From assembly GCF_002214605.1 (NCBI RefSeq), contig NZ_CP015193.1:662978-726977 (forward strand): a stretch of DNA of 64,000 nucleotides, read 5' to 3'. Under the pieces are notes generated by a model. The model was not told the DNA's origin. It searched no databases and saw only the letters and a list, made by a program, of their open reading frames with translations. The DNA is from Thermococcus chitonophagus (GTDB lineage: Archaea; Methanobacteriota_B; Thermococci; Thermococcales; Thermococcaceae). Of the stretch, positions 50,476 through 59,898 are shown piece by piece; positions within the stretch are counted from its first letter, which is position 1; each line of letters starts with the position of its first letter. The position numbers and the translations under genes were made by a program.

Positions 50476-51597
50476 ATGAGGGGTGAGGTAGGATACCTTA
50501 TACTTGAGGATGGAACTATTTTGAAGGGGAAGCCCTTTGGAGCGAGGACTGTTCGCTACGGCGAAGTGGTTTTCACCACGGCGATGGTGGGTTATCCAGA
50601 ATCCCTAACGGATCCATCGTACAAGGGGCAGATCCTGGTGGAGACCAATCCGCTTATGGGAAACTACGGAGTTCCAAGTAAAGAACTAAAGGAGAATGGT
50701 CTTCCTCTCCACTATGAGTCGGACTCAATAAAGGTCGAGGGTTTCGTAGTTTCAAGGTTGATGAGGCCGAATCACTGGAGTAGCGTTATGAGCTTAGATG
50801 AATGGCTAAGGAGGGAGGGCGTTCCAGGCCTGCAGGGAATCGATACAAGGGCAGTTGTTAAGAAGATAAGGGAAAAGGGAGTAATGAGGGGTGCAATAGT
50901 TACCGATGGCTCTGATCCCAAAGAAGTTCTTGAGAACGTTGAAAAAATAGATTATGAAACCACGAACTTCGTTGAGCTCGTTTCTCCAAGTTCCCCAATC
51001 ATTCACGTTCCCGAGGGTAAAATATCTGGAACGATTGTCGTGGTTGATATGGGAATAAAATACGGGATATTGAGGGAGCTCTTGAGGAGGGGCTTCAAGC
51101 TCATTCGTATTCCCTGGGATTGGGATCCAATTGAGGCCTATGAGAGTTACAATGCTGACGGAGTTTTCTTCAGCAACGGCCCAGGAAATCCGTCCCTTCT
51201 CAAGGTAGTCGCAAAGAACGCTAAGAAAGTGCTCGATGCAGGAATTCCAACTATGGGGGTTTGTCTGGGAGAGCAGGTTCTCGCTCTAGCGGATGGGGCC
51301 GAGATATATAAGTTGAAGTACGGACACAGGGGAATCAACAAGCCCGTAAAAGATCTTGAGAGTGGGAAGGCTTTTGTAACGACCCAAAACCACGGCTACG
51401 CGATAGAGCCAGAAACCCTCAACGAGTTCTACGTCTGGATGATAAACCTTGATGACAATACTGTTGAGGCAATTAAGCATAAAGAACTTCCTGTCATTGC
51501 AACACAATACCATCCTGAGGCTTCTCCCGGTCCTTGGGATTCAACTTGGGTGTTTGATGAGTTTGCAAAGCTCGTGAGGGGTGATGCTAATGTTTGA
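50476..51597 (+). CDS. carA: Carbamoyl-phosphate synthase small subunit CarA
   Basis: Glutaminase subunit: N-terminal domain VGYLILEDGTILKGKPFG, VGYPESLTDPSYKGQILV, then class I GATase with nucleophile in GVCLGEQVLAL and QYHPEASPGP. Usual GxCxGHQ has E in place of H (GEQ), a minor variation. 373 residues from ATG 50476, preceded by GAGGG. TATA-like CATTTAAG lies about 35 nt upstream. Overlaps carB by 8 nt. Supplies carbamoyl phosphate for pyrimidines and arginine. Confidence 0.95.
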   Translation: MRGEVGYLILEDGTILKGKPFGARTVRYGEVVFTTAMVGYPESLTDPSYKGQILVETNPLMGNYGVPSKELKENGLPLHYESDSIKVEGFVVSRLMRPNHWSSVMSLDEWLRREGVPGLQGIDTRAVVKKIREKGVMRGAIVTDGSDPKEVLENVEKIDYETTNFVELVSPSSPIIHVPEGKISGTIVVVDMGIKYGILRELLRRGFKLIRIPWDWDPIEAYESYNADGVFFSNGPGNPSLLKVVAKNAKKVLDAGIPTMGVCLGEQVLALADGAEIYKLKYGHRGINKPVKDLESGKAFVTTQNHGYAIEPETLNEFYVWMINLDDNTVEAIKHKELPVIATQYHPEASPGPWDSTWVFDEFAKLVRGDANV

Positions 51598-54500
51598 TGT
51601 TTCAAAAGTTCTGATTATAGGTTCAGGAGCGATTAAGATTGGAGAGGCTGCAGAGTTTGACTACAGCGGGAGTCAGGCTTTGAAAGCGTTGAGGGAGGAA
51701 GGAATAGAAACCATCTTGGTTAACCCCAATGTTGCAACAATTCAGACGAGCCATGAGATGGCAGATAAAGTTTACCTCGTTCCCCTTAAGGAGGAGTTCA
51801 TTGAGGAGATTATAAAGAAGGAGAGGCCAGACGGCATACTCTTGGGATTTGGAGGTCAGACCGCTTTATCCCTGGGAGTTTCACTGTACAAGAAGGGAAT
51901 TCTTGATAAGTACAACGTTAAAGTCCTGGGAACTCCAGTTCATGGAATAGAGAAGGCTTTAGACAGGGAGAAGTTCAGGGAGACCATGATAAAGGTCGGT
52001 CTCCCTGTTCCGCCTAGCGGAGCCGCAAAAACACCTGAGGAGGCAATAGAGATAGCTGAGAGCATAGGCTTCCCCGTAATAGTCAGGGTCAGCTTCAACC
52101 TCGGAGGAAGGGGATCCTTCATAGCCCACTCAAGGGAGGAATTTGAGGAGTACATATTGAGGGCCTTCGCGCAGAGCGAGATAAGGAAGGTTCTCGTGGA
52201 GAAGTACCTTGATGGGTGGAAGGAGATAGAGTTTGAAGTCGTGAGGGACAAGAATGGAAATGCAGTTGCCGTTGCCTGTCTGGAGAACGTTGAACCCATG
52301 GGCGTCCACACCGGAGAATCTACCGTTGTTGGTCCATCACAAACCCTCACCAACAGGGACTACCAGATACTTAGGATGGCCGCCATAAAGGTTGCAGAGG
52401 CTATCGATCTAATAGGGGAAGGAAACGTCCAGTTGGCGTTGAGTCCCAACTCTGAAGAATACTACGTTATAGAGACCAACCCGAGGATGAGCCGTTCCTC
52501 AGCTCTAGCTAGTAAGGTCACCGGTTATCCCTTAGCATACATCGCGGCCAAGCTCGCTCTCGGCTACACCCTCGATCAGCTGAGGAACACCGTTACGGGG
52601 GTCACCACGGCGGCATTTGAGCCGAGCCTTGACTACGTTGTGGTTAAGGTTCCAAGGTGGGATCTCCAGAAGTTTGACGGCGTGAGCAGGAGTATAGGGA
52701 GTGAGATGAAGAGCATAGGAGAAGTGATGGCCATAGGCAGGAACCTTCACGAGGCATTTCAGAAGGCAATCAGGATGCTTGACATCGGGGACGAGCTAAT
52801 AGGGAAGTACTACCTTCAGGATGAACCTCTAGAGAACGTACTCTTAAGGTTGAAGAGGAGGGAGCCCTACCTCCTGATGCACCTGGCTAAGGCCTTAAGG
52901 CTTGGAGCTACAGTTGACCAGCTCTACGAGATAACTAAGGTGGATAAGTTCTTCCTGTACGTCATCGAAGACCTCGTAAAAATAGCTGAGCAGCTGAGGA
53001 AGAGTCCTTCAGAGGAGCTAATCGAGGAAGCAAAGAAGCTCGGCTTTAGCGACAATCAGATAGCGCTACTTACGGGAAAGAAGTGGAAGAGGAAGAGCCC
53101 CGTGATAAAGAGCATCGACACCTTGGCTGGAGAATTCCCCGCTAAAACTAACTACCTCTACGTAACCCATGATGGAATTGAAAACGACATACCAAAGCCG
53201 ACAAAGCCCAGGATAATAGTCCTTGGAGCGGGAGTCTTCAGGATTGGAGTCAGCGTTGAGTTTGACTGGGCAGTTGTTAACTTCACGAATGCAGCGAGGA
53301 GGCGTGGAATTGAAGTTGCCGTGATAAACTACAACCCCGAGACTGTTTCAACTGACTGGGACATGAGCGACAGGCTGTACTTCGAGGAGATAACCCTAGA
53401 ACGCGTGCTTGACATCTATGAATTCGAGCATCCCATGGGCGTTGTGGCCTTTGCCGGAGGCCAACTGGCCAATTCTCTGGCTAGGAAGCTTGAGAAGGCC
53501 GGAGTTAAGCTCTTGGGAACCTCAGGAAAGAGCGTTGACAGGGCTGAAAACAGGGCAAAGTTCTCTGCCCTATTGGAAAAGCTGGGCATCCCTCAGCCTG
53601 AGTGGATTTCAGCTGAGAGCGTTGAGGAGGCAGTTAAGTTTGCCGAGGACGTGGGCTACCCGGTTATAGTGAGGCCAAGTTACGTCTTGAGCGGAACGGC
53701 GATGAAGGTTGCGTGGAACGAGGAAGAGCTGAAGTCTTACCTTAAGGCCGCGACGGATGTTTCCCCTGAACATCCCGTTGTGGTTTCAAAGTTCATAAAC
53801 GCGGTTGAGGCCGAGATTGACGCTGTATCCGATGGCAAGAAGGTCGTAGGTGTAACCTTGGAGCACATAGAAGGAGCAGGAGTTCACAGTGGGGACTCGA
53901 CCATGGTTACCCCATGGAGGACGATAGGGGAGAAGAATGCCAAGAGGATGGGGGAGATAGTTTACGCCTTAGCCAACGAGCTTGGCATAAAAGGACCCTT
54001 CAACGTCCAGTTCATAGTCGATGACAAGCCCTACGTTCTCGAACTCAACTTGAGGACGAGCCGTTCGATGCCGTTCTCGAGCAAGTCAAGGGGAGTTAAC
54101 TTGATGGAGCTCTCAGCCCAGGCGGTTCTCGATGGCAAGCTTTCAATGGGCGTCGAGGGGGAGTACTACGAGATACCTCCAGTGGCTTACGCGGTGAAAA
54201 GCCCGCAGTTCTCATGGGCCCAGCTTCAAGGGGCTTATCCTTTCCTAGGCCCGGAGATGAGGTCAACTGGTGAGGTTGCATCCCTGGGAACTTACTATGA
54301 GGATGCCCTACTTAAGAGCTGGCTCTCAGCTAAGCCAAACGAAATGCCAAAGAAGACTGCATTAGTTTACGGCTTCGAGAAGACCTCAATCCTCGAGGAA
54401 GTCGTTAAGGTTCTTGAGAGGGTTGGTCTAACGGTGTATACACTTGATGGTACCTTAAAGAAGGGAGAACCAAAGACAATCCAAGAGCTTGCTGGGATGA

Positions 54501-54745
54501 TAAAAGCTGGGGAGATAGATGTCGTAATGACAACCGGATATGCAATGGAGAGGGACTACGTGATAAGGAGACTCTCCGCGGACATGAACGTTCCATTAGT
54601 CCTGGATGCAAACTTGGCGCTAGAGTTAGCTAAAGCGTTCGAGTGGAAGATGAATGGAGACTTTGAGGTAAAAGAACTGAGGGAGTACTGGGCAAAGGTT
54701 CCAAAGGAGAGCCCAGAGTTCGCAACTTCACTAAGTAGAGTTTAG
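51590..54745 (+). CDS. carB: Carbamoyl-phosphate synthase large subunit CarB
   Basis: Full-length large subunit (about 1051 residues) with two homologous ATP-grasp halves. First half: VLIIGSGAIKIGEAAEFDYSG, RVSFNLGGRGSF, ETNPRMSRSSALASKVTGYP. Second half: VLGAGVFRIGVSVEFDW, VRPSYVLSGTAM, ELNLRTSRSMPFSSKS. A C-terminal allosteric domain (about 910-1051) contains TALVYGFEKTSILEEV. ATG 51590 with SD GGGGTGAT. Its 3' end overlaps the convergent proC by 15 nt. Confidence 0.96.
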   Translation: MFDVSKVLIIGSGAIKIGEAAEFDYSGSQALKALREEGIETILVNPNVATIQTSHEMADKVYLVPLKEEFIEEIIKKERPDGILLGFGGQTALSLGVSLYKKGILDKYNVKVLGTPVHGIEKALDREKFRETMIKVGLPVPPSGAAKTPEEAIEIAESIGFPVIVRVSFNLGGRGSFIAHSREEFEEYILRAFAQSEIRKVLVEKYLDGWKEIEFEVVRDKNGNAVAVACLENVEPMGVHTGESTVVGPSQTLTNRDYQILRMAAIKVAEAIDLIGEGNVQLALSPNSEEYYVIETNPRMSRSSALASKVTGYPLAYIAAKLALGYTLDQLRNTVTGVTTAAFEPSLDYVVVKVPRWDLQKFDGVSRSIGSEMKSIGEVMAIGRNLHEAFQKAIRMLDIGDELIGKYYLQDEPLENVLLRLKRREPYLLMHLAKALRLGATVDQLYEITKVDKFFLYVIEDLVKIAEQLRKSPSEELIEEAKKLGFSDNQIALLTGKKWKRKSPVIKSIDTLAGEFPAKTNYLYVTHDGIENDIPKPTKPRIIVLGAGVFRIGVSVEFDWAVVNFTNAARRRGIEVAVINYNPETVSTDWDMSDRLYFEEITLERVLDIYEFEHPMGVVAFAGGQLANSLARKLEKAGVKLLGTSGKSVDRAENRAKFSALLEKLGIPQPEWISAESVEEAVKFAEDVGYPVIVRPSYVLSGTAMKVAWNEEELKSYLKAATDVSPEHPVVVSKFINAVEAEIDAVSDGKKVVGVTLEHIEGAGVHSGDSTMVTPWRTIGEKNAKRMGEIVYALANELGIKGPFNVQFIVDDKPYVLELNLRTSRSMPFSSKSRGVNLMELSAQAVLDGKLSMGVEGEYYEIPPVAYAVKSPQFSWAQLQGAYPFLGPEMRSTGEVASLGTYYEDALLKSWLSAKPNEMPKKTALVYGFEKTSILEEVVKVLERVGLTVYTLDGTLKKGEPKTIQELAGMIKAGEIDVVMTTGYAMERDYVIRRLSADMNVPLVLDANLALELAKAFEWKMNGDFEVKELREYWAKVPKESPEFATSLSRV

Positions 54746-55525
54746 AATCCTTGTTGACAGTATCTTTGACTTTTTCGTTGCTGCGTCTATTGCCTTCATT
54801 ATTGCCGTCCTTATCTTCCCTTCTTCGAGCTCAAATATACCGTCGATCGTTGTTCCTCCAGGGGTTATGACCATGTCCCTTATCTCCGCAGGATGGTCTC
54901 CGAGCTCGAGGAGGAGCTTTGCCGTTCCAAGGAGGGTTTGAGCAGCAGCTAGCCTTGCTATGTCCCTGGGGAGGCCGACTTTAAGACCACCATACATCAT
55001 TGCCTCTAAAAACACTGACACGTAGGCAGGGCCTGACCCGCTCAATCCAGTTATTGCATCCATGTACTCTTCCTCAATTCTGAGGCACTTTCCAAATGCT
55101 GAGAACAGCTTTTCCACGGTTTCTATCTCTTCTTCACTTAGATCTTGGGTGGCATAAGCCGTGAAAGATTCCTTGACGAGAACTGCGATATTGGGCATTG
55201 CTCTTACGAACTTAGCTTCCGGAGCGAACTCCTTAAGGAGCTTCAGCGGAATTCCTGCGGCCAACGAGATAACTATTTTGTCTTTTACCTTCTCTCTAAT
55301 TTCCTCGAGAACCTTTCCAACTTTATTGGGCTTTACGGCTATTATAACTATATCCGCCTCTTCGCTGGCCTTCCTGTTATCTCTCTCAAGTCTTACTCCG
55401 GCTTCTTCGAGCCACTTAACTTTTTCTATATGCCTTCTCGTAGCCGTAACTTGATAACCAGCCTCGGCGAGGGCCTTTGCAACGGCACTTCCTATGGTCC
55501 CAGCTCCAATAACTGCAACCTTCAA
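54731..55525 (-). CDS. proC: Pyrroline-5-carboxylate reductase ProC
   Basis: NAD(P)H reduction of pyrroline-5-carboxylate to proline. Rossmann start KVAVIGAGTIGSAVAKALAEAG, AVKPNKVGKVLEEI, VRAMPNIAVLV, the signature DAITGLSGSGPAYVSVFLEAM and TPGGTTIDGI. 264 residues. TTG start at 55525 with GGGTGA upstream. Single gene. Confidence 0.94.
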   Translation of the reverse strand: MKVAVIGAGTIGSAVAKALAEAGYQVTATRRHIEKVKWLEEAGVRLERDNRKASEEADIVIIAVKPNKVGKVLEEIREKVKDKIVISLAAGIPLKLLKEFAPEAKFVRAMPNIAVLVKESFTAYATQDLSEEEIETVEKLFSAFGKCLRIEEEYMDAITGLSGSGPAYVSVFLEAMMYGGLKVGLPRDIARLAAAQTLLGTAKLLLELGDHPAEIRDMVITPGGTTIDGIFELEEGKIRTAIMKAIDAATKKSKILSTRILNST

Positions 55526-55762
55526 TTATTTCACCCAAGGCTCTAAGCTTGTCCTTGACAGTTAAATAATGTTCTTAAGTATCATTGTCGAAATGTCAAT
55601 CAGAAGATAAAAAGAATAAAAGTGGGATGGATTTTATTTTGATGGTATGTTTTTCTGTAGAGCTTTTATGAGATTCTTTCAAGCACACTCAAACCCAGGA
55701 ATCTCTTCATAGTAACAAATCTTTACCTCAGAATTAGTACCAGAAGAGGTTTAATCATTTGA
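55526..55762. other. Intergenic region without recognisable gene
   Basis: A/T-rich spacer between the divergently read end of proC's promoter side and the end of the PIN gene. No open frame with an SD, no RNA-gene motif and no repeat was seen. The minus-strand proC promoter should lie in its left part. Confidence 0.4.
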
Positions 55763-56179
55763 TCACTCGAGCATGCCCTCGAGCTCGAGCTTCTTCTTCT
55801 GCCTTAGGAATATAACAGGAACTCCAGCCTCCCTAAGCCTCTTCCTAAGCTTTCTATCGTTCGTGCACACTATAACGTTATCATTGGCTATCGCGTACTC
55901 GTACAGCAGTTCGTCTGTTGTCTTTGACATGAACTCTCCAATGTACACAACTGGAAACCTTTCGGCAAGCTTTAAGGCCATCCTTGCCGCCATCAGATCC
56001 TTTCCTCTAACCTTGCCCTCCCTTATTATCGTCTTAAGCTCCTCAAGAACGACGTTTGGAATGGCAACTTGATACTTCACATCAAGTATCCTCTCGAATT
56101 CCGAAATTATATCCACCCCAAACTGTCCGGGGATGAAAAGAAAATTTGTATCGGGGAGAACGAGCCAAACCTTCCTCAT
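55763..56179 (-). CDS. PIN-domain protein (Fcf1/VapC9-like)
   Basis: Single PIN domain of 138 residues: first Asp in LVLPDTNFLFIP, Glu in NVVLEELKTI, Asp in KTTDELLYEYAI, and the final acidic residue in VIVCTNDRKLRKRL. This TND...NDRxLR pattern is that of the archaeal Fcf1/Utp24-like group, involved in rRNA processing or tRNA/rRNA cleavage in relatives. ATG 56179 with GGGAG SD, 2 nt after the eIF2 gamma stop. It is co-transcribed with that translation factor rather than with an antitoxin. Confidence 0.88.
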   Translation of the reverse strand: MRKVWLVLPDTNFLFIPGQFGVDIISEFERILDVKYQVAIPNVVLEELKTIIREGKVRGKDLMAARMALKLAERFPVVYIGEFMSKTTDELLYEYAIANDNVIVCTNDRKLRKRLREAGVPVIFLRQKKKLELEGMLE

Positions 56180-56181
56180 GT

Positions 56182-57417
56182 CTACTCCCTTATGAACCCG
56201 TAACCTATGAGCCTCCATCTTGAGCCTATCTGCCTGCTTATTGCCACTCTATCCCCGGGCTCTGCGCACACTGGTATCTGGAGCTTTAATTCTATCTCAT
56301 CCTTTCCTAAGCCCGTAACAAGGCCCATTGTTCTTGCTGTTCCAACGTTCAACAGTAGCACTTCCTTCCTCTTGATTGGCTCTACCTTTAATTCTTGCTC
56401 CGTTCCGACGACCCTCTCGAGGAGGTGGACCTCAAGCCTAAGCTCCTCCCACACCGGTGGAAGCTTTCCGGGCTTTCCGACCACGTTACCGGCCATCAGG
56501 TCACCTTTGGTCAAGTATGGATCGAGCTTTGTTCCAACTCCGACTAAACCTCCTGGGTAGGCCTCCTCGACGAACTTTCCTCCGGCTTGAAGGGAAACTA
56601 TCTCCGTCGTTATCGGCTCGTACTTTATCCTTCCGTGCTCCTCATAGGGAACTCCAGGCCTTATCTCAATCTCATCCCCAACCTTGAGCTTACCCTGAAC
56701 TATTGAACCTCCAAGAACTCCCCCAACGAGCTTTTCTGGAGGTGTTCCCGGCTTATTAACGTCGAAGCTCCTTAAGACTAGCATCTTCGGTGGCTTGTTG
56801 GGATCCCTCTTCGGCGTTGGTATGAAGTCCTCGATGGCCTTCACGAGAACATCTATGTTCGCACCGTGAAGCGCTGAGATCGGAATTATTGGAGCATTTT
56901 CAGCTACGGTACCCTTTATGAACTCCTTAATCTGCCTGTAATTCTCTAAGGCCTTCTCCCTGTCCACGAGCTCTATCTTGTTCTGGGCTATGATTATGTT
57001 CTTCTGCCCGATTATCTGGAGGGCCATCAGGTGCTCTCTAGTCTGAGGCCTTGGGCAGGGCTCGTTTGCGGCTATAACCAAGATTGCTCCGTCCATCAGG
57101 GAAGCTCCAGCGAGCATCGTGGTCATCAGTGCCTCGTGACCCGGGGCGTCTATGAACGAAACTCTCCTAACGAACTCGGTTTCATGACCACAGTAGGGGC
57201 AGACTGGGGAGGTTGAGTACCTTCCACAGTTCGGGCACTTCCTTATCTCGGCATCCGCGAACCCTATCTTAATTGTGATACCTCTCCTGAGCTCTTCGCT
57301 GTGTGTGTCTGTCCAAACTCCCGTTAGGGCCTTAGTTAGTGTGGTTTTACCGTGGTCAACGTGACCAACCATTCCTATATTGACCTCTGCCTGCTTTGTC
57401 TTCCTCTCTTCTGCCAT
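56182..57417 (-). CDS. eif2g: Translation initiation factor aIF2 gamma subunit
   Basis: GTPase subunit that carries Met-tRNAi to the small ribosomal subunit. G1 GHVDHGKTT, switch region [12 protein letters not shown]3 [10 protein letters not shown]4 NKIELVD; a zinc knuckle CPNC...CPYC lies between G1 and G3. Beta-barrel domains 2 and 3 follow. 411 residues from ATG 57417, which has GGAGG upstream and matches the normal archaeal length; the extension to 57453 is rejected. Confidence 0.97.
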   Translation of the reverse strand: MAEERKTKQAEVNIGMVGHVDHGKTTLTKALTGVWTDTHSEELRRGITIKIGFADAEIRKCPNCGRYSTSPVCPYCGHETEFVRRVSFIDAPGHEALMTTMLAGASLMDGAILVIAANEPCPRPQTREHLMALQIIGQKNIIIAQNKIELVDREKALENYRQIKEFIKGTVAENAPIIPISALHGANIDVLVKAIEDFIPTPKRDPNKPPKMLVLRSFDVNKPGTPPEKLVGGVLGGSIVQGKLKVGDEIEIRPGVPYEEHGRIKYEPITTEIVSLQAGGKFVEEAYPGGLVGVGTKLDPYLTKGDLMAGNVVGKPGKLPPVWEELRLEVHLLERVVGTEQELKVEPIKRKEVLLLNVGTARTMGLVTGLGKDEIELKLQIPVCAEPGDRVAISRQIGSRWRLIGYGFIRE

Positions 57418-57492
57418 GGCTCTCGCCTCCAGAAGAGTTTCAACTAAGTCCATTTAATAGCTTTATCCTGAAGGGAAAATTTGGAAAAGAGG

Positions 57493-58509
57493 TCAGTGCT
57501 TTATGAACCTGCCCTCAAGGCCCGTCCTGGAGGGATCAATGTCGTCTCTCATGATCAATACTACCCTGCTTGGCTCGTACTCGTCCTCTATGTGGTATCC
57601 TGGGAGGTGCTTTACTAGGGCCTCTGCAAACTTCCTTATATCATCGTGGCTCGGCATGTTGTTTATCGTTAACCTGTTCCTTGAGTAGCCAACGAACATG
57701 TAGGCTTTTGCCTCAACGAACATTGGCCTAGCCTTGAGGATCAGCCTCGCATAGCCCTCTGGATTGTGCATGTTCTCTCCCTTCACTAGGGTTAGCCTCA
57801 CAACGGTTCTAGTTTGAATTCCGTTCATGAGCTCGAGGAACTCCTTTATCCTCTCCCATCCATCGGGTATCATTGGAATGTTAACCCTGTTGTACGTTTC
57901 GATGTCAGGTGCAGTAATTGAGATGTAGAGCTGAGTTGGTAGCTTGTCCTCCTTTATCATCTCCTCGAGCCTCTCGGGAACTGTTCCGTTGGTGACTATG
58001 AACGTGGTAAAGCCCCTCTTGTGGAACTCCTCAACTAAATCCCCCATGTAAGGATAGAGCATTGGCTCCCCCGAGAGGCTTATCGCTGCATGCTTTGGGT
58101 ACCATGCCTCTTCGAATTTCTTTTTGTCGACCTTTGGATTGCCCTTGTATCCAACCAAGAGCTTCCTCTGGGCCTTGATGCTCTCCTCCACAATGAACGC
58201 TGGATCATCCCAGGGCTGAGGAAGTTCCGTCCCTATGAAGGTCTCCATGGGGCGCCAGCAGAATATGCAGTTATGGGTACACCAAGCTAAAACCGGAGTC
58301 ATCTGGAGGCACCTATGTGAGTGTATTCCATAGAACTTCTGTTTGTAGCAGAACCTCCCCTCTGTTAGGCTCTTCTTCAGCCAGTGGCATAGCTTAACTC
58401 CGCTGTGCCTTCCCACTAATTCGTAGTGTTGTTTTCTGAAGAGGTTAGCTATCTCAGGAGGCATGTTCGGATTAGCTTGAATGGTAATCTTTCCGGGCTT
58501 TATATCCAT
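57493..58509 (-). CDS. taw1: tRNA 4-demethylwyosine synthase Taw1 (TYW1)
   Basis: Radical SAM enzyme making the tricyclic base of wyosine at G37 of tRNA-Phe. The SAM cluster motif is CTHNCIFC, and three further Cys (in KLCHW, GRFCYK and HRCLQ) fit the second 4Fe-4S cluster of archaeal Taw1. SLSGEPMLYP and ITAPDIETYNRVN also match. 338 residues from ATG 58509, four bases after the SD GGAGGTGAG. Single gene. Confidence 0.95.
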   Translation of the reverse strand: MDIKPGKITIQANPNMPPEIANLFRKQHYELVGRHSGVKLCHWLKKSLTEGRFCYKQKFYGIHSHRCLQMTPVLAWCTHNCIFCWRPMETFIGTELPQPWDDPAFIVEESIKAQRKLLVGYKGNPKVDKKKFEEAWYPKHAAISLSGEPMLYPYMGDLVEEFHKRGFTTFIVTNGTVPERLEEMIKEDKLPTQLYISITAPDIETYNRVNIPMIPDGWERIKEFLELMNGIQTRTVVRLTLVKGENMHNPEGYARLILKARPMFVEAKAYMFVGYSRNRLTINNMPSHDDIRKFAEALVKHLPGYHIEDEYEPSRVVLIMRDDIDPSRTGLEGRFIKH

Positions 58510-58645
58510 CTCTCTCACCTCCGATTAGGCTCGCCTAACTCATGGTGGATTTCATTATTTTAAAAATCTAATTGGCCGATTTTGTGAAGTTTGATTCATG
58601 AAAAGAAGTTAAAAGTCTTCTCTGATAGTATCCTTGGTGATAACC

Positions 58646-59146
58646 ATGAGAGTCCTGATCTTAAGTGGGGATCAGTTCGAAGACGTTGAGCTTATCTATC
58701 CCTACCACAGGCTCAAGGAGGAAGGACATGAGGTTGTAGTTGCGAGCTTCAAGAGGGGAGTAATCACCGGAAAACATGGATATACTGTGAACGTTGACTT
58801 GGCCTTTGACGAAGTTAATCCTGACGATTTTGACGCCCTCGTCCTTCCGGGTGGAAGGGCCCCAGAGCGCGTGAGATTGAACGAGAAGGCTGTTGAAATT
58901 GCAAGAAAGATGTTCAACGAGGGCAAGCCAGTTGCAAGCATCTGCCATGGGCCTCAAATACTCATCTCGGCTGGAGTTCTAAAGGGCAGGAAGGGAACGA
59001 GCTACCTAGGAATTAAGGATGACATGATAAACGCTGGAGTTGAGTGGGTTGATTCTGAGGTTGTCGTTGATGGCAACTGGGTGAGCTCAAGGGTTCCTGC
59101 AGACTTATACGCATGGATGAGGGAGTTCGTTAAACTACTCAAGTGA
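58646..59146 (+). CDS. pfpI: PfpI/DJ-1 family intracellular protease (deglycase)
   Basis: Known in P. furiosus and P. horikoshii as an oligomeric intracellular protease; relatives also act as glyoxal-type deglycases. Nucleophile elbow ASICHGPQ with Cys100 and His101, and Glu74 in GGRAPERVRL, all at the canonical positions when started at ATG 58646. SD GGTGAT five bases upstream. 166 residues, the family length. The next gene begins 47 nt later. Confidence 0.96.
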   Translation: MRVLILSGDQFEDVELIYPYHRLKEEGHEVVVASFKRGVITGKHGYTVNVDLAFDEVNPDDFDALVLPGGRAPERVRLNEKAVEIARKMFNEGKPVASICHGPQILISAGVLKGRKGTSYLGIKDDMINAGVEWVDSEVVVDGNWVSSRVPADLYAWMREFVKLLK

Positions 59147-59193
59147 ATAACAAAGTTTATATTCTTTCATGTTTTTTCATCTTTGGTGGTGGT

Positions 59194-59898
59194 ATGAGGA
59201 AAGGTGGCTTTCTAGGCTTCTTTATATTGGGACTTTTCCTAGTAATTGTCATCGTGGGACTCATGGTCGGTGCATTAGCTCTTAAGTACCTTGGCACTCA
59301 CGAAATTAAGATTTGTAGCTGTGATAGCTGTGAGAAAGTACCGGCTGGCCCGCTGAAAACGCTGGGAGAATACAACGCGAGCTCGGTGGAGATCGCGAAG
59401 ATAGTTGGAGATGTTGTAATTAAGCCAGGAAATTTCTCCATTGTCGTAAAGAGCAACCTGCCAATTGAGGTTTCGCTAGATAATAGCACGTTGTTCATAA
59501 CGTGCTCAAATTGCTCTGAATATAAGAACGGGAGGATAATCATAGAGGGCAACATCTCCAAGCTTGAGGTCGGCAAGATCCTGGGGACATTAGAGATTTA
59601 CGCTCCCTTGAAGGAGGTAGAGGTTGATAAAGTCCTTGGTGAGCTTGATGGCTACTCCTACATAGACGAGTTTAAGGCGGAAGATGTCTTGGGTGAGGTG
59701 AACATAAAGGTTAGGAAGAGCGTGGAGATAGAGAAGGTGCTTGGAGAAGTTGACGTTGAGGTGCCCGACGGGTATAAAGCTGAGCTCAGCGTTGGAAAGG
59801 TTCTCGGTGAAGTCCACAACTCTTCGGAGGGGGATAAAGGTAAAGTAGAGGTGAGGGTTTCAAAGGTTCTGGGTGAGCTGAGCGTTGAGAACGAGTAA
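59194..59898 (+). CDS. Membrane-anchored beta-repeat protein (VLGEV repeats)
   Basis: One membrane segment at residues 5-32, then an extracellular domain. A CSCDSC cysteine cluster lies near residue 42. From about residue 120 there are six repeats spaced about 20 residues: KILGTLEI, KVLGELDG, DVLGEVNI, KVLGEVDV, KVLGEVHN and KVLGELSV. This pattern suits a right-handed beta-helix of the DUF4097/bactofilin kind. ATG 59194 follows GGTGGTGG. Function unknown. Its 3' end overlaps the CitG-like gene by 14 nt. Confidence 0.7.
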   Translation: MRKGGFLGFFILGLFLVIVIVGLMVGALALKYLGTHEIKICSCDSCEKVPAGPLKTLGEYNASSVEIAKIVGDVVIKPGNFSIVVKSNLPIEVSLDNSTLFITCSNCSEYKNGRIIIEGNISKLEVGKILGTLEIYAPLKEVEVDKVLGELDGYSYIDEFKAEDVLGEVNIKVRKSVEIEKVLGEVDVEVPDGYKAELSVGKVLGEVHNSSEGDKGKVEVRVSKVLGELSVENE

